A DNA stretch of 64,000 bases from CBDFHC01 sp965247585. GTDB lineage: Bacteria; Chloroflexota; Dehalococcoidia; Lucifugimonadales; GCA-2712585. Of this stretch, positions 14,907-21,767 are shown piece by piece (position 1 is the stretch's first letter; each line of letters begins with the position of its first letter). A program made the position numbers and the translations under genes. Below the pieces are notes generated by a model that saw only the letters and a list, made by a program, of their open reading frames with translations, searched no databases and had not been told where the DNA came from. The DNA lies in contig CBDFHC010000005.1 in NCBI GenBank assembly GCA_965247585.1, forward strand, positions 1 through 64,000, written 5' to 3'.

Positions 14907-15745
14907 CTTGCCTGGTATGCGCCGGCGAGAGCCGTCCGCTGGATGGGCTGCCAATGCGGAAGTGTGGATCCTGCGGTCTGACTTTCGCCCACCCTATGCC
15001 GGCAGAGCCTCCCCTGGAGCTCTTCGACGCCGCCTATAATGGCCGGGTACAAGACAACGACGCTGGGGAGTTTCACCAGAGGTTAAAGCACCGCGCCACC
15101 CACGTGGCTGATGAGCGGCTGGGGCTCTGGTCCCCGCTGCAGCACACTGCGCTGGAGTGGATCCAGGAGATGTACGAGCCTAAGACTCCCATCCTGGAGG
15201 TGGGGCCGGGCATCGGAGCCATGATGTACGCGCTCCGGCGCCGCGGCTACTACCCCATCGGGCTGGACGTGGCATCGGCGGTGGTGCGCCCTCTGGTGGC
15301 CGAGGGGTTTCCCGCCTACGTTGGGACGGTGCTCAGCGCCCCCGCGATCACCGCCGTCCTGGTATGTACTTTCTACGTGCTGCACCACGTTCCGGACCCG
15401 GTGGAATGGTTGCGTAACATCCGGGAAAGATGGCCAAAGCCATTGATCCTCACCACCCACCCAGCACCTCTCCCCGGCAGCAACCCGCCGGCCTCCAGCT
15501 TCCCACCTCGCACCCTAACCTGGTGGACCAGCACGGCGCTGCGCTGCGCCCTGGAGCGGGCCGGCTATTGTGTGACGCGCAGCGAGATGGCGCACCACCC
15601 ACCGGCACCTCCCCGATGGATGCGCAGCTTTCTCTACCGATACCCTGTGATCAAACGGACGGCCAGGAAGTTGGCGCGGCCCCAACGTGGCCCCCAGGCT
15701 CAGCTGATGCTAGCGGTACCAGTGGAAAGACAGCCAGGGGTCTGA
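14897..15745 (+). CDS. Zinc-ribbon class I methyltransferase
   Basis: The product is 282 residues. An N-terminal zinc ribbon has Cys pairs CLVC (5-8) and CGSC (23-26). A class I SAM domain follows, with motif I ILEVGPGIGAMMYALRRRGY and later CTFYVLHHVPDPVEWLRNIR. This is the Methyltransf_13/23 layout of sugar C- or O-methyltransferases such as those acting on NDP-sugars. It is the last gene of the rightward arm and ends seven bases from the convergent integrase gene. Role in sugar modification is inferred from family and context. Confidence 0.7.
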   Translation: MDVTCLVCAGESRPLDGLPMRKCGSCGLTFAHPMPAEPPLELFDAAYNGRVQDNDAGEFHQRLKHRATHVADERLGLWSPLQHTALEWIQEMYEPKTPILEVGPGIGAMMYALRRRGYYPIGLDVASAVVRPLVAEGFPAYVGTVLSAPAITAVLVCTFYVLHHVPDPVEWLRNIRERWPKPLILTTHPAPLPGSNPPASSFPPRTLTWWTSTALRCALERAGYCVTRSEMAHHPPAPPRWMRSFLYRYPVIKRTARKLARPQRGPQAQLMLAVPVERQPGV

Positions 15746-15752
15746 TCCCCCG

Positions 15753-16670
15753 CTACAGCTCTCCCCAGCCCTTGAAAGGATCCACCTTCCGGTGCTGCTG
15801 AATAGCGTCCTCGGCGTTGATCATGCGCAGATAACCCTCCAGCGCTTTCAAGCTGGTGTGCCCCATTATCTCCTGCAGGTGCCGAACATCGCCGCCGGCC
15901 CGGAGGTAGCTGACGGCGAAGGTGTGGCGGAACGTATGGGGGGAGCAGCGGACCCCTTTGATGCCGGCGCATCGCCCTACTCGGTTTATGATTTGCTCCA
16001 CCCCGTTGTCCGTCAGAGGCTTGCCGCCCCTAGTAGCTTGCCACCACGCCGACTCTCCCGATTTCCTAAAGCGCGAGTATCGTAGGAGCCAACGCACCAC
16101 CATGCCATCCAGCCAAATGGAGCGCTGCTTATCCCCCTTCTCCGTGACAACCAGCAGCCGATGCTCCAAGTCAATGTCTCCGTCCGACATTCCGACCAAT
16201 CCCTCCAACCGGATGCCAGTTCGGAGTAGGAGCTGGATAATGGCGCCGTCTCGGGCACCCCACCTGACGTTGGGGGGGCAGAGGGCCATCATCGCCTCCA
16301 CCTGCTCCGGTGTGAAGGTGGGGATAAGGGTCTTTGGCATCCTCGGTGGACGCACCCCCACCAATGGTGACGTTTCAATGAAGCCCTCTGCCACCAGCCA
16401 GTTGCAATAGGCGCGGATAGCCCGGAACCGGTTGTTGACGCTTACAGGTCCCACCCGGCCCTGGAGGTCTTTCACCCAGGAGAGGATCAGGGACCGGCTC
16501 AGCTGATGGGGTTCAACCTCCCCGGCGAAGCGGTGAAAATCATCAAGGCTCTGCTTGTACCAGCGGTGGGTCTTTCGTGCGTAAAGCACCTCCCGTTCCA
16601 GCAAAAACTGGAAGGCAGCCGCTCGCTGCGTATCTACGGGACTGGAAGGCAGCCGCTCTAGAGGGTTCAA
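15753..16670 (-). CDS. Tyrosine recombinase/integrase
   Basis: The product is 305 residues with a core-binding domain (residues about 18-100) and a catalytic domain. Catalytic residues are complete: R154 in LLRTGIRLEGL, a lysine in VVTEKGDKQRS (178 or 181), H245-x-x-R248 in SPHTFRH, H271 in IMGHTSLKA and Y280 in LEGYLRM. It lies directly downstream of the 3' end of tRNA-Arg, the classic position for an integrase that recombines at a tRNA gene. The first codons run through two copies of a 14-16 bp motif also present in that tRNA. It should catalyse integration and excision of the 3.3-16.7 kb element. XerC/D-like cellular roles are less likely given the position. Confidence 0.9.
   Translation of the reverse strand: MNPLERLPSSPVDTQRAAAFQFLLEREVLYARKTHRWYKQSLDDFHRFAGEVEPHQLSRSLILSWVKDLQGRVGPVSVNNRFRAIRAYCNWLVAEGFIETSPLVGVRPPRMPKTLIPTFTPEQVEAMMALCPPNVRWGARDGAIIQLLLRTGIRLEGLVGMSDGDIDLEHRLLVVTEKGDKQRSIWLDGMVVRWLLRYSRFRKSGESAWWQATRGGKPLTDNGVEQIINRVGRCAGIKGVRCSPHTFRHTFAVSYLRAGGDVRHLQEIMGHTSLKALEGYLRMINAEDAIQQHRKVDPFKGWGEL
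16611..16660. repeat. tRNA-derived short repeats at the integrase end (att-like)
   Basis: GAAGGCAGCCGCTC occurs at 16611-16624 and GAAGGCAGCCGCTCTA at 16645-16660. The same 16 bases form the anticodon arm of tRNA-Arg at 16776-16791. The first two copies are preceded by the same four bases (actg). They lie in the 5' end of the integrase gene. They may be att cores, recombinase arm sites or scars of earlier insertion. Confidence 0.5.
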
Positions 16671-16737
16671 ATCTGGTGTGCAACAAGGTTATTATTAGCA
16701 GTTTTGTCCTGATTTCGTGCCTAAAAGCGGTCTATGG

Positions 16738-16811
16738 CGTCCCAGACAGGATTCGAACCTGCGACCCGCTGCTTAGAAGGCAGCCGCTCTATCCAACTGA
16801 GCTACTGGGAC
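16738..16811 (-). tRNA. tRNA-Arg (anticodon TCT)
   Basis: The 74-base gene folds as a standard cloverleaf on the minus strand: acceptor GTCCCAG/CTGGGAC, D arm with agctcagttggatagagc, anticodon arm GCTGC-CTTCTAA-GCAGC and T arm with ggttcgaatcc. CCA is not encoded. It is the probable attachment target of the neighbouring integrase and has its own promoter upstream (16838-16866). Confidence 0.95.
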
Positions 16812-16837
16812 GCGAACGCGCAGGGTGCTCTGTTGCC

Positions 16838-16866
16838 ATTCTAGGAACGGGGCGACGAGGTGTCAA
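16838..16866 (-). promoter_or_regulatory. Sigma-70-type promoter for tRNA-Arg
   Basis: On the minus strand TTGACA (16866-16861), a 17-base spacer and TAGAAT (16843-16838) stand 26 bases before the tRNA 5' end. Both boxes are at or near consensus. Confidence 0.75.
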
Positions 16867-16898
16867 TGAAGGAAGGCGCAGGTTAGCCGAAGGTCACC

Positions 16899-16942
16899 CG
16901 AACGTTTACCGAACGTTTACCGAATGTTTACGCGATGTTTAG
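16899..16942. repeat. 11-bp tandem repeat, four units
   Basis: Units are cgaacgtttac (16899), cgaacgtttac (16910), cgaatgtttac (16921) and gcgatgtttag (16932), degenerating rightwards to the end of tenA. They lie between the tRNA-Arg promoter and the convergent tenA stop. No function is evident. Confidence 0.7.
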
Positions 16943-16947
16943 CGGAG

Positions 16948-17604
16948 CTAAATCAGCCATGTTTCTTTGTTGTACGCCATCTCCCAGAAGAGGAATTCGT
17001 AACGGGAGCTGGTGACGAAGGCGTCCCGCATGGAGGCCAATTCTTCGGAGGAGGCTGCGAGGGCGAACCGGTCCAGCAGAGCCCGCCAAGCTTCCACGCT
17101 TTCGGCCAAGAAGCCTTCGACGTAGACGGCGGACCAGGGACCGTAAACAGGGTGGTCCACGTAGCCGACGACTTCGGCGAGCTCATGGTAGGTCCAAGGG
17201 CAGGGCAGGAGGGCGGCGGCGGTGGCGCCGAGGCTGCCAAGGGAGGCCACTTTTAACAGATGGTTGGTGTAGGCGGTGTTGGTGGGTGAGGGAGCGATGT
17301 GATGTAGTTGTTGGGGCTCGATGCCAGCCAAGGGCATCAACCGCCGGTGGAGGGGGCGCTCCACGGGGGTGAGGAGCCTCTTCGCCAAGCCTTCAAGGGT
17401 ATTGGAGTCAGGGGACTTGGCGAGGGCAAGGGCCACGGCGCGGGCGAAGGCTTCCAGGTAGAGGTAGTCCTGGAGCAGGTAGTAGCGGAACTTGTGCAAG
17501 GGGAGGGCGCCGTCTTTGATTTCCTGAAGGAACGGGTGCGAGTAGATCCTGTCCCAAATGGGGCGACATTCGTCTTTGAGCTGTTGGGAGAAGCTGGAGG
17601 CCAC
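16948..17604 (-). CDS. tenA: TenA-family aminopyrimidine aminohydrolase (thiaminase II)
   Basis: The product is 218 residues, the usual TenA length, all-helical. Key residues match the Bacillus enzyme: D46 and Y49 in LQDYLYL, the nucleophile C135 in LLPCPWTYH with Y139 just after, and a C-terminal Glu in SRYEFLFWEMAY. The enzyme hydrolyses formyl-aminopyrimidines from damaged thiamine, returning HMP to thiamine synthesis. It follows the DUF971 gene by 11 bases and is probably co-transcribed. No thiamine riboswitch was found upstream of the pair. Confidence 0.9.
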   Translation of the reverse strand: MASSFSQQLKDECRPIWDRIYSHPFLQEIKDGALPLHKFRYYLLQDYLYLEAFARAVALALAKSPDSNTLEGLAKRLLTPVERPLHRRLMPLAGIEPQQLHHIAPSPTNTAYTNHLLKVASLGSLGATAAALLPCPWTYHELAEVVGYVDHPVYGPWSAVYVEGFLAESVEAWRALLDRFALAASSEELASMRDAFVTSSRYEFLFWEMAYNKETWLI

Positions 17605-17615
17605 GGATGGGTGTC

Positions 17616-17951
17616 TCAGTTGTCGCCGGGAGGGACCTGGGCGAGACAGAGCTCGCAGGGGCAGAGCTCGCGCAGACGCTGGTGGGTGTAGATGCCGGTG
17701 TAGTGGGTATCGCTCCAGAGGAACTGAACGCCGTAGTTGCCCACGGGCAAGGAGTCCACGGCGTGAAGGTCCTGGGGAACGGTGTCCGGGTCCAGCCTGC
17801 CGACGCCGGAGATCTCATCGACGCAGGTGGCGCAAGGGCACTGGAGTCTAAGGGTCCTAGATGAGTAGATGCTGCGATGGCCGTCCTTCCAGTTGACGAC
17901 GACGCTGCCAGTGTTTAGCTGTATAGATTGTGGCTGAGTAGGGGCAGGCAT
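17616..17951 (-). CDS. DUF971 (gamma-butyrobetaine-hydroxylase N-terminal-like) protein
   Basis: The start ATG at 17951 gives 111 residues (MPAPTQPQSIQLNTGSVVV); the longer upstream frame is low-complexity and unlikely. The domain has WKDGHRSIYSSRTLRLQCPC with CATC following, then HAVDSLPVGNYGVQFLWSD, and a second cluster CPCELC near the end. The DUF971 fold matches the small N-terminal domain of gamma-butyrobetaine hydroxylase. Its stand-alone forms are often near cofactor or iron-sulfur genes. The four to six cysteines could hold a metal. It lies immediately upstream of tenA in the same direction. Confidence 0.75.
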   Translation of the reverse strand: MPAPTQPQSIQLNTGSVVVNWKDGHRSIYSSRTLRLQCPCATCVDEISGVGRLDPDTVPQDLHAVDSLPVGNYGVQFLWSDTHYTGIYTHQRLRELCPCELCLAQVPPGDN

Positions 17952-18073
17952 GGATTGAGATCCTTGTCTGATGCAGGTGGGTGGGGTTGAGGTAACAACT
18001 ATACCAGAGTGAGGGTTGAGCGCCCAACCAATGGAGGGCCATCTATGGGTTGGGGCGAGAGGTTGGGAGCAAA

Positions 18074-18102
18074 TTGAAGGGGCCATAGCCCTATGCTATA
18101 CC
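18074..18102 (+). promoter_or_regulatory. Promoter of tRNA-Pro
   Basis: TTGAAG (18074-18079), 17-base spacer, TATACC (18097-18102), nine bases before the tRNA 5' end. Confidence 0.6.
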
Positions 18103-18111
18103 CGGAATTAA

Positions 18112-18188
18112 CAGGGCGTAGCGCAGCCCGGTAGCGCACCCGCATGGGGTGCAGGGGGTCGTTGGTTCGAATCCAATCGCCCCGACCA
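18112..18188 (+). tRNA. tRNA-Pro (anticodon GGG), slightly irregular
   Basis: The 77-base gene encodes its own CCA. Anticodon loop ATGGGGT places GGG at the anticodon; T arm is GTTGGTTCGAATCCAAT. Two stem irregularities are seen: A2 opposite C71 in the acceptor stem and a C/A mismatch in the anticodon stem. A promoter precedes it and a hairpin terminator follows, so it is likely transcribed, but the mismatches might mark a decaying copy. Confidence 0.75.
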
Positions 18189-18189
18189 T

Positions 18190-18350
18190 TTGTTACCCCA
18201 AAAAAGAGACAAACGGGGTGCCCGGAGACCACCTGAAAGGGTGGTCTTTTTGTTTGGGTCCGGCGGCGGAGAGACGGCCAGGCGGTGTGCACTGGATGGT
18301 GAATACCGGGCTGATACCGGCTGTGACGCCAATGGGCTGGGAGGCCCGTT
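18190..18350. repeat. Terminator-bearing repeat, copy 1
   Basis: About 150 bases here match 31038-31190, including the hairpin, the segment ttgtttgggtccggcg and the later block ccactggatggtgaa plus accggctgtgac. Copy 1 directly follows tRNA-Pro, copy 2 follows no gene I can see. Confidence 0.7.
18226..18251 (+). terminator. Factor-independent terminator after tRNA-Pro
   Basis: AGACCACC (18226-18233) pairs with GGTGGTCT (18240-18247) around TGAAAG, followed by TTTTT. Confidence 0.85.
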
Positions 18351-18423
18351 CCAGATTCAATTGGCTCGCGGTGGGGCCTGGTGATACATTTAACGCCGTT
18401 ATTCCTTTTTCGAGGACGGCGAG

Positions 18424-18618
18424 GTGGTCCCAGCATTTGTAGATGGAGTTCGCCACCACCTCAAATACGGCTACGTGATACGCCTCGCCAGCCGAATAGA
18501 GGCAATAATAACGAACGATGGACTGTCCATCGATGACATAGCCAGGGCCGCAAGAGGCGATCTGGCCAGGATGAGCGAAGAAGCTTGGGAATGTCATTCA
18601 TTTTGTGGGACAACCTGA
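18424..18618 (+). CDS. Small open frame, uncertain
   Basis: A GTG-started 64-residue frame with protein-like text (YGYVIRLASRIEAIITNDGL, then SIDDIARAARGDLARMSEEA). It lies in a 680-base gap after tRNA-Pro. The opposite strand is also open here, and no ribosome site is clear. It may be a remnant of a larger gene. Confidence 0.25.
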   Translation: MVPAFVDGVRHHLKYGYVIRLASRIEAIITNDGLSIDDIARAARGDLARMSEEAWECHSFCGTT

Positions 18619-18856
18619 GAATATGAATAAGATCAGCCATCACACAATTCAGAACGGTTCCTTCCCGCAAACAGAACATCGCATCAGTATGATTCAGGTA
18701 GGGGTTTCCTCGACGGCCATCCAGCCGGTTGGCGCACTAACCAGTTTGCGCGTGCCGGAAGAATACACAGGCAAGCTTCGAAAGGCGCTGACGACGGCGC
18801 TGCGAGGCAACTGGGCAAACATAGTGGTGTTACCCGAGATATCCGTGCCAGCGTGA
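18605..18856 (+). pseudogene. Possible remnant upstream of and in frame with the RHS gene
   Basis: The 83-residue frame ends RKALTTALRGNWANIVVLPE-ISVPA. It is in the same frame as the RHS gene and separated from it by one TGA (18854-18856) and a few codons. The phrase NIVVLPE recalls the nitrilase active-site strand, but nothing else supports that. It may be an upstream piece of the same decayed locus. Confidence 0.25.
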
Positions 18857-18868
18857 GGGCTTACAGGG

Positions 18869-20200
18869 TTGATGGACCTGACTTTAAAGATAGTGGAAGC
18901 AAGGCCCAAAGAAGCGGTAGGGTGTGTTGTACGTCTGCCACTGCAGCATCTTTCGCTATCAAGTTTTGGTGACCTCATGGGCGAGCTGGCCAACATTGAT
19001 GGGTTCACCTCTGGTGACGGTTGCCTGGACAATCAGGACCCAGGCGCCCATCTCTTCAATCTACCTTCGCCGGCGGAACTAAAGGGGATATACGGGTCTG
19101 AGAACACCACGCTTGGGGTCAACCGGCGAATCAGCCTGAGGTGCAACGCCTTCACCATCGACTGCGGGGGCGGCACCTTCGTGGAGATAGCGGCCCAGGG
19201 GGCCATACCGGGGGGCCAGTGGGTCCATTACGTGGGGACGTGGGACGGCACAACGATGCGGGTGTACTGGGACGGGGTGGAAAAGGGGTCGGCGGGGCAG
19301 ACATGCACATTGCCCGCGGCCACGGGCAACTTCTTGGGGAAGCAGGGGGTGGCGAGTTGGTACTTCGACGGGCTGATAGACCAAGTGCGCCTCTACGGCC
19401 GGGGCCTCACCGGCCAGGAGGTCAGCGACCTCTACAACGAGTACAAGGAGTCCTACAACTACGACGCCATCGGCAACATCACCAGCAAGGAGGGGCTGGC
19501 CTACAGCTACGGCTCGTCGAAGCCCCACGCGGTGACTCTGGCGGGGAGCGGCAGCGACGCCTACGACGCCAGCGGCGACATGACAACGAGAGGCGCGGAC
19601 ACGCTGACGTGGAACGTGGAGCGGCCGATGACAGCGAACACCGCGGCGGCGGCCAGCTACGTGTACGACGGCGACGGGGAGCGGGTGAAAAAGACCGAGG
19701 GCGGGGAGACCAGCGTATTCATCAACAGGTACTATCAGAAGAACGTCACCACCGACGAGGTGACGAAGTACTACTATCTGGGGGGGCGGATGGTGGCGGT
19801 GAAGGAGGGGACGACGCTACGCTACACGCACCAGGACCACCTGGGGAGCAGCACGGTGAGCACGAACGCATCGGGGGACCAGGTGGCGGGGCTGCGGTAC
19901 TTCCCGTACGGCGGCACCCGGGTCAGCAGCGGCAACCTGGGGACGGACCGGAAGTTCACGGGGCAGCGGCTGGACGGGACGGGGTTGTACTTCTACAACG
20001 CACGTTACTACGACGCGGCGCTGGGGAGGTTTGTGAGCGCGGATACCGTCGTAGCATCGCGGACCAACCCTCAGGACCTTAACCGCTACGCCTACGTGCG
20101 GAACAACCCTGTCAACCATACAGATCCTACTGGCCGTTTTTGCTTTGATTGCGTCATAGATTTTATTGAACTGGTGATCGGCGCATACGAGGTTTCCTAG
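18869..20200 (+). CDS. RHS repeat-associated core protein, ended by an in-frame amber codon
   Basis: The product is 443 residues (TTG start; ATG at 18872). Residues about 100-190 form a LamG/concanavalin-like domain (PGGQWVHYVGTWDGTTMRVY, then FDGLIDQVRLYGRGLTGQEV). RHS/YD repeats follow (YNYDAIGNITSKEG, YDASGDMTTRGADTLTW, YVYDGDGERVKKTEG). The conserved core ends LRYFPYGGTRVSSG, FTGQRLDGTGLYFYNARYYD and AYVRNNPVNHTDPTG. In RHS toxins this core forms the cocoon that holds a C-terminal toxin tip. Here the frame stops at a single TAG (20198-20200) and then stays open into a nuclease-like tip. The N-terminal export and shell parts are missing, so the locus is probably a truncated orphan module. 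Confidence 0.85.
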   Translation: MMDLTLKIVEARPKEAVGCVVRLPLQHLSLSSFGDLMGELANIDGFTSGDGCLDNQDPGAHLFNLPSPAELKGIYGSENTTLGVNRRISLRCNAFTIDCGGGTFVEIAAQGAIPGGQWVHYVGTWDGTTMRVYWDGVEKGSAGQTCTLPAATGNFLGKQGVASWYFDGLIDQVRLYGRGLTGQEVSDLYNEYKESYNYDAIGNITSKEGLAYSYGSSKPHAVTLAGSGSDAYDASGDMTTRGADTLTWNVERPMTANTAAAASYVYDGDGERVKKTEGGETSVFINRYYQKNVTTDEVTKYYYLGGRMVAVKEGTTLRYTHQDHLGSSTVSTNASGDQVAGLRYFPYGGTRVSSGNLGTDRKFTGQRLDGTGLYFYNARYYDAALGRFVSADTVVASRTNPQDLNRYAYVRNNPVNHTDPTGRFCFDCVIDFIELVIGAYEVS

Positions 20201-20329
20201 AATCCTGGTAGTGCGGAAGCATGGGGATGGCTTGCTGCTGATGCGTTTTTCGCGATTGTACCGATTGTACCGAACCCAAGGGCAATAAAAAGGGCCTTAC
20301 GTTATGGGAGCGCTGCTGCCGAAGTAGCA

Positions 20330-20776
20330 TTGAAATACGGTGTTCATCCCACCGAGATTAAGCACATCAAAGGGATCGACGGGTTCCTATCTAACCTGGA
20401 TAAGGCGAATTTCAGTGGCAAAACTGGACTGGAAAACCAACTCAAGGTAATGAACCAGCACATAGGCTTTGACAATGTCATAGAAGTTGAAAGAGGTATT
20501 TACCGGTCCGACGGCCAACTGGCTGGTTCAATTGACGCCATTGTGAAACGCGACGGCTTGGTGGACCTCGTTGAAATTAAGACTGCTAGCTCCAGTGGTC
20601 TTCGTAGAGGCCTCAAGGAGCAATTGCCTGTATTTTCTCAACATGCAGCAGCTCATCCCAAAGAATTTACTGGAAAGAAGATGCTTGTGATAAAAGGAGA
20701 AGTGAAGCCGGCCCTGAGACCCAACATCGAGAGAGATGCGGCTGAAACCGGCTTTGAGGTCGTTTACTTGCCATGA
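20330..20776 (+). CDS. RHS toxin tip, PD-(D/E)XK-like nuclease domain (detached by amber codon)
   Basis: This 148-residue frame is in phase with the RHS gene. Codons 20201-20329 are also open (NPGSAEAWGWLAADAFFAIV, then PNPRAIKRALRYGSAAAEVA) and read like the normal linker after an RHS core. The tip contains GSIDAIVKRDG-LVDLVEIKTASS, the D...E-x-K pattern of PD-(D/E)XK nucleases, and a downstream Gln (KEQLPVFSQH). A toxin that cuts nucleic acid in rivals is the likely role. The only start within the frame is TTG at 20330 with no ribosome site, so free expression is doubtful. Its TGA overlaps the immunity-gene start (ATGA). Confidence 0.7.
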   Translation: MKYGVHPTEIKHIKGIDGFLSNLDKANFSGKTGLENQLKVMNQHIGFDNVIEVERGIYRSDGQLAGSIDAIVKRDGLVDLVEIKTASSSGLRRGLKEQLPVFSQHAAAHPKEFTGKKMLVIKGEVKPALRPNIERDAAETGFEVVYLP

Positions 20777-21357
20777 AGCCAATCTGGTATACCCGGACTT
20801 TTATGGAAAGCGATCGCATTTCCCAAAGTTGGATGGAACGCTATATCGGACTCCTGCTAAACCGCGGCTGGGAGCCAGTAGTTGACTATGACACGCCGTT
20901 CGGTATTACAAGATTTCAAAGGAAGGTGGCCGATTATGATAGTACGGAAATCGGCAGTCTTCAGAGAGCCATTGAAGTCTCAGTTCAGCAGCAGGAAGCC
21001 TACATACGATTTGGCAAGAACTTTCCCTTCGAAAAGGACAACCAACACAGGATATACCGGGGACTATTGAGTTTGAACGTGGAGCAATTTCATGCACCTA
21101 AGGGATTGGACAGGGATGAAGACTGTGAGACCACCAAGCCGTTCCTAGAGGTTGGATTCAATGTGGACCTCATTCAAGTATCAGACATACCGGGCGCCTA
21201 TGAAGAGATTTACGAGTTGAGTTGCTCAATGTTTGAGTCGTTAAACCCGCTCTACGGTTTCGGCGATGGGTCCGATTGGGAGTACATGAGACATTGGGAG
21301 TGTCGTGGGCCATCCTATCCCGAAATCCTAGGAGATGGACAGCCTTCTCTATTCTAG
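20773..21357 (+). CDS. Putative immunity protein for the RHS nuclease, interrupted by an amber codon
   Basis: The product is 194 residues, soluble and acidic, starting inside the stop of the toxin tip (ATGA), the normal place for a cognate immunity gene. It has no recognised motif; text such as RYIGLLLNRGWEPVVDYDTP and YIRFGKNFPFEKDNQHRIYR suggests a mixed alpha/beta fold. The frame ends at TAG (21355-21357) in QPSLF-stop, yet it stays open for another 90 codons after it (LNYFSKKHLEIIGDNRIVEC and on). So the real gene probably ran to 21630. Immunity role is inferred from position only. Confidence 0.65.
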   Translation: MKPIWYTRTFMESDRISQSWMERYIGLLLNRGWEPVVDYDTPFGITRFQRKVADYDSTEIGSLQRAIEVSVQQQEAYIRFGKNFPFEKDNQHRIYRGLLSLNVEQFHAPKGLDRDEDCETTKPFLEVGFNVDLIQVSDIPGAYEEIYELSCSMFESLNPLYGFGDGSDWEYMRHWECRGPSYPEILGDGQPSLF

Positions 21358-21630
21358 CTCAACTACTTTTCTAAAAAACACCTGGAGATAATTGGTGACA
21401 ACCGGATCGTTGAGTGTGCTGAGGCGGACGTGAGGGAATACGGGAACGGGGGGACCTCTCTATTCTTGGGATATCCGTTGAGCTTCTATCCAATCAGTGG
21501 CCGGGTTCCCACTGACGGTGAATGGGTTGGTCAGGAGGACCATACAATTAGAGTGACCGAGTACCTGGGTCTGAAAAGTTGGTACGTACCGCCGAATCAT
21601 CCGTTGTTGTTGAAACACCCAGCACGGTGA
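21358..21630 (+). pseudogene. C-terminal part of the interrupted immunity gene
   Basis: These 90 codons continue in the frame of the 20773 gene after a single TAG. They read LNYFSKKHLEIIGDNRIVEC, YGNGGTSLFLGYPLSFYPIS and TIRVTEYLGLKSWYVPPNHP, with clear protein character, to a TGA at 21628-21630. A further short coding-like stretch (MGSTAGKIYQDAKLRQEDMG) follows at about 21650-21750 in another frame. Confidence 0.6.
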
Positions 21631-21767
21631 ATTCGTCGCGACGCTGATGGGGAGTACCGCGGGAAAGATATACCAGGACGCAAAATTGCGCCAAGAGGAT
21701 ATGGGTTGGTTGGACCGTATAAAGCAGGCTGTGTTGGGCAGACCGTGAGGTTGCCGAGAAAGAAACT

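Noticed and set aside
17952..18110. Thiamine riboswitch upstream of the DUF971-tenA pair
   Set aside because: The conserved CTGAGA and the ACC...GAACCTGATC-type blocks are absent.
19141..20082. 313-aa plus-strand frame within the RHS gene
   Set aside because: Low-complexity Arg/Gly/Gln text, out of frame with the RHS core.
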